From positions 16,479,516 through 16,543,515 of the forward strand of contig OX442317.1 of assembly GCA_949358305.1 (NCBI GenBank): DNA of 64,000 nucleotides, given 5' to 3'. The translations under genes and the position numbers were made by a program. The stretch's first letter is position 1, and each line of letters opens with the position of its first letter. The stretch is from Strigamia acuminata. Taxonomy: Eukaryota; Arthropoda; Chilopoda; Geophilomorpha; Linotaeniidae. Positions 57,101 through 64,000 of the stretch are shown one piece after another. The notes under the pieces are model-generated. The model had not been told where the DNA came from and did not search any database. It worked only from the letters and a program-made list of their open reading frames with translations.

Positions 57101-58580
57101 ACCACGGTACGCGCACTCCTTATTTGCCCAGGTTCCTCGCACCTATAAGGAAGCTATTGCAAGTCCCGACCGTGTCCATTGGCAGAAAGCCATGGAGGAA
57201 GAGCTTTCACTCTTCCGTGAGCGAGGTGTTTACGAAGAGGTTGAGAAACCTCCTTCTAATGTGAACATTGTGGGGAATAAATGGGTTTACTACATCAAGC
57301 GCGATGCAGAAGGCGTCGTGCGCCGTTTTAGAGCGATGTTGGTTGCCCAGGGCTTTAGCCAAAAGTTCGGAGTCGACTATTCCGAGGTTTTAAGTCCCGT
57401 GGTTAACTATGTGCTTATACGCCTGTTTTTCGTGCTTCTAGTAGTCGTTTTAGGCTGGCTAGATGCACATCTCGATGTCAAGGGTGCTTATTTATATGGC
57501 AACTTAGATGAAGCTATCTTCATGAGAATTCCTAAGGGCTGGGAAACTCCTCAGAATGCCGGTAAGGTATGGAGGCTTCATAAGGCCCTTTACGGCCTTC
57601 ATCAGAGCGGACGGCAATGGAATTTCCGCTTAGTTGAGGCTTTGCTAGGGATTAATTTCCACAAGCTTCTTGGGATTAATGGCGTATTTATTTCTAACAC
57701 TTATGATGCTGTCATCCTTGTTTATGTTGATGACATGGTACTTTTCACCAAAGGACAAGATCCGCGTGATCGAACTGTTAAGGCCCTTCGTGCAATTTTC
57801 ACAATAACAGATTTAGGTCCGGTATCAAAGTTGTTGGGCGTTCAATTTGATCGCGATGGTGGTAAAATCTGCATCCATCAGCGCGATTACATTGATAAGA
57901 TTGCTGAAGACTACGGAATTTCCTCCGAGCATTTGTGCAAAGTCCCGATTACCGTTGGCACGATGGTCAATTGTGCTAGAGATGGTGAACGTGTTTTGAG
58001 GGATGATGAATTCCCATATCGGTCTCTTATTGGGTCTCTGCTCTTTCTAGCTTCTCGAACGCGTCCCGATATCCTCTTTCCAGTTATTCTTATGTCGCAA
58101 TATAACACGTGTTTCACTGGAAGGCACGTGGCCCTTTTGCTACAGATCCTCCAGTATGTGAAGAATACGCGGGAATATTCAATTCAGCTTTCCGCGGTCA
58201 CTGGAGATATTCTATCAGGGCACTCCGATGCTTCTTGGATCTCAGATCGAGATACAAGAAAGAGCTTCGGAGGTTATACAATTTCGGTGTTCGGGGTTCC
58301 CATTTCCTGGGGTTGCTGTAAGCAACGCTATTGCGCCTTGTCCATTATGGAAGCGGAATTCCTAGCGCTTTTGGACGGTGCAAAGGAAATTGTCTGGCTT
58401 CATGGCGCGATTGAGCGGACCCGGATTTTTCAACTTCCGGCCCCAACCATGTTCTCCGATTGTCTATCGACGATTTTTTTCACCCGCAATGATATAGAGA
58501 ATCGGAGGACAAAGCACATTGACGTGAAATTCTTTTTCGACGTACAAGCCCGTTTCGAATTATTTCATCATTTTGGGTGA
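54198..58580 (+). CDS. copia Gag-Pol polyprotein
   Basis: One uninterrupted frame of 1,460 codons begins at ATG 54198. The order is Gag with a YESWSRNIQFLL start region and a CCHC knuckle (CFNCKEMGHYANKC, about residues 232-245), aspartic protease with LIDSGSSDHVC, and pre-integrase and HHCC (LWHRRFGH ... CAVCARSK). The integrase core has D in HMDVWG, D in RTDNGMEF and E in NGVAERLNRT. A Pro-rich linker leads to reverse transcriptase with YVDDM, then RNase H with HSDASWISDRDTRKS. Up to RTKHIDVKFFF it matches the first copia. After that, about 15 residues come from a different frame of the duplicated segment, so the RNase H C-terminus is replaced. Length and intactness otherwise fit a functional polyprotein. 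Confidence 0.92.
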   Translation: MADSGKSHQFSIPRLNSDNYESWSRNIQFLLLEKGVDDFISENPPVRDEAWDQPRKQLHDDRSKRAKALLGLFVESQYQDIVLAADSARDAWVALKATFQPTSLARIAKLRRDFLMMRLLPNEDMSVFISRVTKARAVLKDLEVTFSDSDVAYQLLDLLPDSYEATVQTIYHWSKADFTLKEVSDHLLSEFNRLKMKNADSGSSTSLQSASSSSSAPTRVFKPLSQIQCFNCKEMGHYANKCPKPRVQGVASSNSSTNRGRRSSSRNRKSGRGNATPPAPSAQSVSSARSGLGFFARSESNVASTSSLEWLIDSGSSDHVCCRRDSFSTYKPVSNYFIILGEGRSRVDGIGDVVLRIGRGGAKGEFPVTMHNVLHAPAFSRNLVSLSKIDRAGLHFVASNGLMTIFDPSDKAKQFLLHAKLKDDLYSLQHVLPADSTSAPLPALTATSVVKPVLSAQTIKPARHVTFAEGPALSPPCKPPKGKLSDLELWHRRFGHFNTEGLHFLAKSPNASGIDISTSAFPACAVCARSKSTRASFPSAKNRISSKKPLDLIHMDVWGNSPTTSVGGARYLLTIVDDFSRYSFVVPMKTKGEVFEVFKLFHARMETLWGAGCIKAVRTDNGMEFCSKNFENFLLQRGIKAQRTNVYTPEQNGVAERLNRTLFEGVRSLFLMTSLPRELWAELAVSMIYLKNRFPHKSLNNLIPYCLWYNKAVPLKHLKVIGSRCFVHIPQHVRGSKFESRAWTGVVVGYALRTRGYRVWCPKRRAVFESKHVRFDENCMWGHPRFYEGTEVTDEGAISVTLDSDFDSDPPLPPPPPQRPPNLPPLSYPPPPSYPPPPPPVVTRPSAQAQPLPTPPTIASPLNQPQPSTSAVGGKWTRSEVIRQSGATMGNTDVYFYPPDHTRLRSHVDVAQYCADHRLTYDRDNFDFCTRNVPVCTVDPPPADPTAFPLPSPTASEDEALGDCYSATPRYAHSLFAQVPRTYKEAIASPDRVHWQKAMEEELSLFRERGVYEEVEKPPSNVNIVGNKWVYYIKRDAEGVVRRFRAMLVAQGFSQKFGVDYSEVLSPVVNYVLIRLFFVLLVVVLGWLDAHLDVKGAYLYGNLDEAIFMRIPKGWETPQNAGKVWRLHKALYGLHQSGRQWNFRLVEALLGINFHKLLGINGVFISNTYDAVILVYVDDMVLFTKGQDPRDRTVKALRAIFTITDLGPVSKLLGVQFDRDGGKICIHQRDYIDKIAEDYGISSEHLCKVPITVGTMVNCARDGERVLRDDEFPYRSLIGSLLFLASRTRPDILFPVILMSQYNTCFTGRHVALLLQILQYVKNTREYSIQLSAVTGDILSGHSDASWISDRDTRKSFGGYTISVFGVPISWGCCKQRYCALSIMEAEFLALLDGAKEIVWLHGAIERTRIFQLPAPTMFSDCLSTIFFTRNDIENRRTKHIDVKFFFDVQARFELFHHFG

Positions 58581-59429
58581 AGGCCGTTCACGAGTTGATG
58601 GTATAGGTGACGTGGTTTTGCGGATTGGTCGTGGTGGCGCGAAAGGAGAATTTCCCGTCACAATGCATAATGTTCTTCATGCCCCCGCTTTTTCGCGTAA
58701 TTTAGTCAGTTTGTCAAAAATTGATCGCGCCGGACTACATTTTGTGGCTTCAAATGGTTTAATGACCATTTTTGATCCGTCCGACAAAGCCAAACAATTT
58801 CTTTTGCATGCCAAACTGAAGGATGATTTATATTCCCTTCAGCATGTCTTGCCCGCAGATTCTACATCTGCGCCGCTTCCTGCGCTTACGGCCACCTCAG
58901 TGGTCAAGCCGGTCCTCTCTGCGCAGACTATAAAGCCTGCTCGGCATGTCACTTTTGCTGAGGGACCTGCTTTATCCCCTCCTTGTAAACCCCCGAAGGG
59001 GAAGTTATCCGATTTAGAGCTTTGGCACCGGAGATTTGGGCATTTTAATACCGAAGGTTTACACTTTTTAGCGAAATCTCCGAATGCTTCCGGAATCGAT
59101 ATTTCGACTTCCGCATTTCCGGCATGTGCCGTGTGTGCTCGTTCTAAATCCACCCGAGCCTCGTTTCCGAGTGCAAAGAATAGAATTTCCAGTAAGAAGC
59201 CTTTGGATTTAATCCATATGGACGTTTGGGGAAATTCCCCAACTACTTCCGTGGGTGGCGCTCGTTATTTATTAACGATCGTGGATGACTTTTCTCGCTA
59301 TTCCTTTGTTGTCCCTATGAAAACGAAGGGGGAAGTTTTTGAAGTTTTTAAACTTTTCCATGCTCGGATGGAAACATTATGGGGGGCTGGCTGCATTAAA
59401 GCAGTCAGAACCGATAACGGGATGGAATT
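58529..59429 (+). repeat. 901 bp duplicated internal segment of the copia element
   Basis: Every line compared matches 55171-56071. The left junction lies at ATTCTTTTTCG, present at both parental sites or nearly so. The right junction lies at GGAATT, also present in the LTR (CCTGGAATTTG). Short shared sequences at both joins suggest template switching. Confidence 0.9.
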
Positions 59430-59440
59430 ATCCCCTCCAG

Positions 59441-59464
59441 GTTCTTCAATCCATACTTTCAACA
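59441..59464 (+). repeat. Residual 24 bp of the copia 3' LTR
   Basis: GTTCTTCAATCC through CTTTCAACA matches the last 24 bp of the 5' LTR (52887-52910). It is followed by the TCTTC duplication. Confidence 0.85.
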
Positions 59465-59801
59465 TCTTCTTCCAGTGTGCGTCAACGCCCGAATCAATAT
59501 GCTCGAGGCGACCTCGGGCGCGCGAGGCGGCCGATCGCAGCTGCAGTTCAGGAGAGCGCTCGCCACCCAACTCATGTCTCGACGGGAGGGGGCCGTGCCG
59601 GGCGCGGCCCCCGCGCCCGGCGGACCCGTCGTCCACCGGCTCGAACACACGTCCAAGAGCAAGCGGTGCAAGGTGTGTTACGTGCGCCGCAAGGAACGGC
59701 ACGAGAGCAGTTGGTGGTGCGTCCCCTGCGAAATCAACCTGTGCCGGCCGAAACACGGTCGCGATTGTTTTCAGATCCACGTGGCCGGCGCGGACAAGTG
59801 A

Positions 59802-60130
59802 CCGCGACGTTTCCACGACCGAGCGCGCGCCGACGCTCGGGCGGCCAACCGGCCGGTTAATTTTGTTTTATTTCATTCCTCCATTTGCCAGAACGCGGCG
59901 GAGTAGTTTTGTTTGTTTTGCTTATTTATTTATTTATTCATTTATTCCATTTTTTTTTGTAAGTTAATTTTATTATTTATTAACAAAGGCAACAATGACG
60001 ACGTATTGTCGATGCCGACAAAGAAAAAGAAAAAAAAGAAAACAAACGAACAAATCAATAAAAACGAACAAAAACAGACAAGTGAAACGAAAACGTGTGA
60101 ATTAATTAGCTCGATCGGCCAACCAATCAA
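59802..60130. other. Spacer between convergent genes
   Basis: Holds the 3' flanks of the plus-strand transposase and the minus-strand coiled-coil gene. T-rich and A-rich simple sequence (59920-60100) includes AATAAA-like motifs in both orientations. No gene. Confidence 0.6.
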
Positions 60131-61706
<1,576 letters not shown>

Positions 61707-62009
61707 CCGTAAAAAAAAAAAAAATGGCGTCGGAGAAAAAAAAAACCTATGGCGTGGTCGGAATGCGACTGTCTGTCTGCCTGCCTGTCAGTTCGTCAGC
61801 CAGCCAGTCAGCTGACGACACGAAAAAAATAAAAAAAATGAACAAACAAACAAACAAACAAACAAATAAATAATAGTAATAATAATAATAATTATTATTA
61901 AACAAAAAATAATTAATAACCGGTAACTAATTAACGACGATTAACAACGGCGAGAATGAATGGTAACGACGGCGAACGTTGTCGTTGAAATTGGCGGCGC
62001 TTAATCATC
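61707..62009. other. Upstream region of the coiled-coil gene
   Basis: Contains an A-run, (AAAC)n at 61840-61870 and (AAT)n/(ATT)n at 61870-61905. No gene. The first SINE-like unit of the right cluster starts at its end. Confidence 0.5.
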
Positions 62010-62400
62010 GGCCCCGAGTGGCCGAGCGGGCAGGGTGACCTGCCGCACGGAGCTGGTGACCGAGGGTTCGAGTCCCGCTTCCCGCCGATTTTTCATTTCT
62101 GGCAAAAACTGTATTGTCAAACAAATACGCATTCCTGGGGTTTCGATTGATATTGCCCCGTTCCAGTTCGTTCGTCCATACTTATTAGTTCTCTTCAGAT
62201 GGTGATGATGAACACTCTCCCGCGGGGTTGCGGGAGGGTGGGGGGGGAGTCGAAAGATTCGGCTCTCCTTTTATTTATTTATTTATTTTATTTTATTTTA
62301 TTTTATTTTTTTCGTTTACATACATATATTTGTTTTTATTTTTATTCTTTTTCTTTTCTTTTCTTTTCTTTTTTTCCGAGATTCGAACAGAACTGCCGAG
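62010..62400 (+). repeat. tRNA-derived SINE-like unit 6
   Basis: tRNA-like part at 62010-62088 (TGGCCGAGCGG, GGTTCGAGTCC, consensus). The usual GAAGCGACGAAAT head is absent upstream, so this unit may be 5'-truncated. Terminal hairpin CTCCCGC/GCGGGAG with loop GGGGTT at about 62217-62236, then AGATTCGGCTCTCC and an ATTT-rich tail. Confidence 0.8.
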
Positions 62401-62427
62401 TTAAGTTAAGTTAAGTTGGGCTAAAAC

Positions 62428-62840
62428 AGAAAAGGAAGAAATTCGAAGCGACGGTTCTAGACGGCTACGAGGGCGGTTTATCTTCGGCCCCGGGTGGCCG
62501 AGCGGGCAGGGTAACCTGCCGCACGGAGCTGGTGACCGAGGGTTCGAGTCCCGCTTCCCGCCGATTTTTCATTTCTGGCAAAAACTGTATCACAGAAACA
62601 CTTATATCTATCTTAACATTGTCGAGTCTATTGCACGGTTGTGCGCCATTCTTTCTCTTCAGATAGTGAGGCACACTCTCTCGCGAGGTTGCGAGAGGGT
62701 GGGGGGGGAGTCGGAAGATTCGGCTCTCCTTTTGTTTTTATTTTTTTCGTTCATATTTTTGTTTTTATTTCTATTCTTTTTCTCTTCTCTTCTCTTCTTT
62801 TCTTTTCTTCTCTTTTCTTTTTTTTTTTGTTTTTTCCTCC
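62428..62840 (+). repeat. tRNA-derived SINE-like unit 7
   Basis: Head from about 62428; tRNA-like part at 62486-62564 with consensus A and B boxes. The terminal hairpin is CTCTCGC/GCGAGAG at about 62678-62697. Relative to unit 6, both arms have changed in a compensating way. Confidence 0.85.
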
Positions 62841-62869
62841 CCGAGATTCGAACGGGGCTGCCGAGTCGA

Positions 62870-63290
62870 GTTGGGTTAAAACAGAAAAGGAAGAAATTCG
62901 AAGCGACGAAATTCTAGACGGCCACGAGGACGGTTTATCTTCGGGCCCGGGTGGCCGAGCGGGCAGGGTGACCTGCCGCACGGAGTTGGTGACCGAGAGT
63001 TCGAGTCCCGCTCCCGCCGACTTTTCATTTCCGACAAAGCTGTATTGTCAAACACGCATTCCACAGCATTTCAGTTGATATTGCCAAATATTGTGCCGTT
63101 CCAGTTTGGTCCCTTATTATTTCGAGATGGTGATGATGAACACTTTCCTGCGGGGTTGCGAGGGGGTGGGGGAGAGTCGAAAGATTCGGTTCTCCTTTTG
63201 TTTTTATTTTTATTTTTATTTTTATTTATTTTGTTTTATTTTGTTTTATTTTTTATTTTTTAATTTTCAATTTTATTCTATTTTTCTCCC
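62870..63290 (+). repeat. tRNA-derived SINE-like unit 8
   Basis: Head with GAAGCGACGAAATTCTAGACG; tRNA-like part at 62943-63020 (TGGCCGAGCGG, AGTTCGAGTCC). The hairpin region (about 63144-63165) is the most diverged and has a mismatch. A TTTTTA tail follows. Confidence 0.8.
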
Positions 63291-63466
63291 CCGTCGATCA
63301 TCGTCGCCACCGTCTCGTGTGGCGGTCGGGTGAAAGGAAAAAAAGAAAAAAAAAAAAAAAAAGAAAGAAAACCCTTTGCATCACCTTATCCGCGATGTGT
63401 CGGGAGGGCGTCTGAGAACCCACTCGCCCATTCTCAGCTGCCGCATTTTCCAATTTTCGCCACCGG

Positions 63467-63940
63467 ATGTCGCGCTCGCGTCACGCTCGTCCGTATCCCT
63501 CTCATCCCCACTCGTTGATTGACCTACTGGCTTCTTCGTCTCCCCTTTCGTCGCTCCTGCCGAGAAAGGTAAGCGAGATCGTCAATCGGATCGGGTCGGG
63601 TCGGACCGAAACCAACTCGACCGATCGACACGCGTCCTCCCGTTTCTCGGCCGCCGACGCGCGACCGGGATTAATTGATTGGTTCGGTTCGGTTCGGTTC
63701 GGTTCGGTTCGGTCCGATCGGCGAATTTTCTCTTTCGTACGTTCGTTCATTCGTTCGTTCGCTCACCCGTTTGTTTGTTTATTATTTAAATCTAGGTTAG
63801 AACGGGACCAGGTCGTCGAAAAATTGACCCTCGTCGATGCCGATGGTTTCGAACTTTTCCGACTGTTCTCGAGCTTCCGCCAAGTCCCCGATCACGCGCG
63901 CCGCTCTCGAGACTCCGGGGTGGGTGACGACTTCCGATGA
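63467..63940 (+). CDS. Start of an unrecognised two-exon gene
   Basis: Exon 1 (63467-63568) begins ATG, encodes 34 residues (MSRSRHARPYPSHPH..., then LASSSPLSSLLPRK) and ends at GTAAGC. The intron carries a GGTTC repeat and T/GTTT-rich sequence before TAAATCTAG at 63795. In phase, exon 2 gives 43 basic residues to a TGA at 63925-63927. A different frame of exon 2 (LERDQVVEKLTLVDADGFELF, to TGA at 63938) looks more protein-like but would need another upstream exon. Either the first exon is misassigned or the gene is not intact. No family recognised. Confidence 0.35.
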   Translation: MSRSRHARPYPSHPHSLIDLLASSSPLSSLLPRKVSEIVNRIGSGRTETNSTDRHASSRFSAADARPGLIDWFGSVRFGSVRSDRRIFSFVRSFIRSFAHPFVCLLFKSRLERDQVVEKLTLVDADGFELFRLFSSFRQVPDHARRSRDSGVGDDFR

Positions 63941-64000
63941 ACCGTGGCGATCGTCGACCTTCGGCTTCAATAGCAGCGCCTTTCTCCCTTCGAGGCGCCT

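Larger units (their letters stand above)
52631..59464 (+). mobile_element. Ty1/copia retrotransposon, near full length with rearranged 3' end
   Basis: The element has a left LTR (52631-52910), an initiator tRNA-Met primer site, a 1.27 kb leader and a gag-pol ORF at 54198-58580. The last residues of RNase H, the purine tract and most of the right LTR are missing. In their place stands an apparently exact second copy (58529-59429) of 55171-56071, the protease-to-integrase part. It is followed by an 11 bp filler (59430-59440) and only the last 24 bp of the LTR (59441-59464). TCTTC duplications flank the whole. It lies in sense orientation inside the last transposase intron. Confidence 0.9.
50649..59801 (+). 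pseudogene. Six-exon piggyBac-type (DDE_Tnp_1_7) transposase gene with a frameshifting 20 bp duplication
   Basis: Exons are 50649-50891, 50962-51659, 51746-51891, 51972-52192, 52276-52560 and 59476-59801 (TGA). All boundaries are GT-AG and the phases agree if the duplicated 20 bp in exon 2 is counted once, which gives about 632 residues. The core starts at LALDELYAYLGILVLTGY. The three catalytic aspartates appear in CVDESMIAYRGRS, CDNRFTS and FHWVDVLNRL. The C-terminal Cys-rich domain is present (KRCKVC ... WWCVPC ... HGRDCFQIHV). The family cuts and pastes DNA at TTAA sites. Exon 2 carries GAGAGAGGGCGGCGTTCTTG twice in tandem (about 51472-51511), which shifts the frame before all three aspartates. 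The last intron contains a copia element. Five introns are unusual for an active piggyBac and suggest an old or host-adopted copy. I found no terminal inverted repeats. Confidence 0.85.

Overview
The window reads as nuclear DNA of an arthropod, probably an insect or close relative. It carries a recognisable TRAPPC4 (TRAPP complex subunit) locus with arthropod-style 55-85 bp introns, Ty1/copia and Ty3/gypsy retrotransposons, a piggyBac-type transposase gene, tRNA-derived SINE-like repeats and very long microsatellites. Nothing looks bacterial: there are no operons, ribosome binding sites or CRISPR arrays. All calls come from reading the sequence by eye. Splice sites are inferred from GT/AG signals together with reading-frame phase. 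No database was searched.

Layout. From 1 to 22.4 kb the DNA is AT-rich. It holds a damaged TRAPPC4 locus (2.4-3.25 kb), two unrecognised minus-strand ORFs bracketed by near-identical direct repeats (5.95-8.39 kb), a RING-type exon (9.1 kb), an orphan 289-codon ORF behind a triplicated upstream block (9.8-11.2 kb), a two-exon secreted proline-rich protein (12.7-13.7 kb), LTR-like sequence, a large Cys-containing ORF and a 5'-truncated gypsy integrase (15.8-22.5 kb). At about 22.5 kb the composition changes abruptly to CpG-rich DNA. That part starts with a palindromic GC-rich satellite (23.1-25.2 kb), followed by a minus-strand four-exon gene (25.7-27.05 kb). Next comes a tandem array of ten units, each ending in a conserved UUCG-tetraloop hairpin and an AAAT-rich tail (27.4-33.9 kb).

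From 35.1 to 41.6 kb lies a nine-exon gene for a zinc-finger, coiled-coil and RS-repeat protein. Its sixth exon is split by a 2.9 kb copia element with identical LTRs and a perfect 5 bp target-site duplication. A 6.1 kb (TAAAG)n/(TAGAG)n tract follows, then five SINE-like units. A six-exon piggyBac transposase gene (50.65-59.8 kb) has a second, rearranged copia element in its last intron. Convergent to it is a minus-strand coiled-coil gene (61.7-60.1 kb), then three more SINE-like units and the start of another gene.

Themes. Most multi-exon genes here keep coherent splice phases but carry one disabling lesion: an in-frame TGA in TRAPPC4, an in-frame TGA plus the copia in the zinc-finger gene, a 20 bp duplication in the transposase, and one extra base in the coiled-coil gene. 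This fits either a decaying, low-recombination, TE-rich region or residual sequencing error. Introns in the GC-rich half repeatedly carry pyrimidine microsatellites just before the acceptor. Both tandem repeat families end in hairpins whose substitutions preserve pairing, which suggests selection on RNA structure during retrotransposition.
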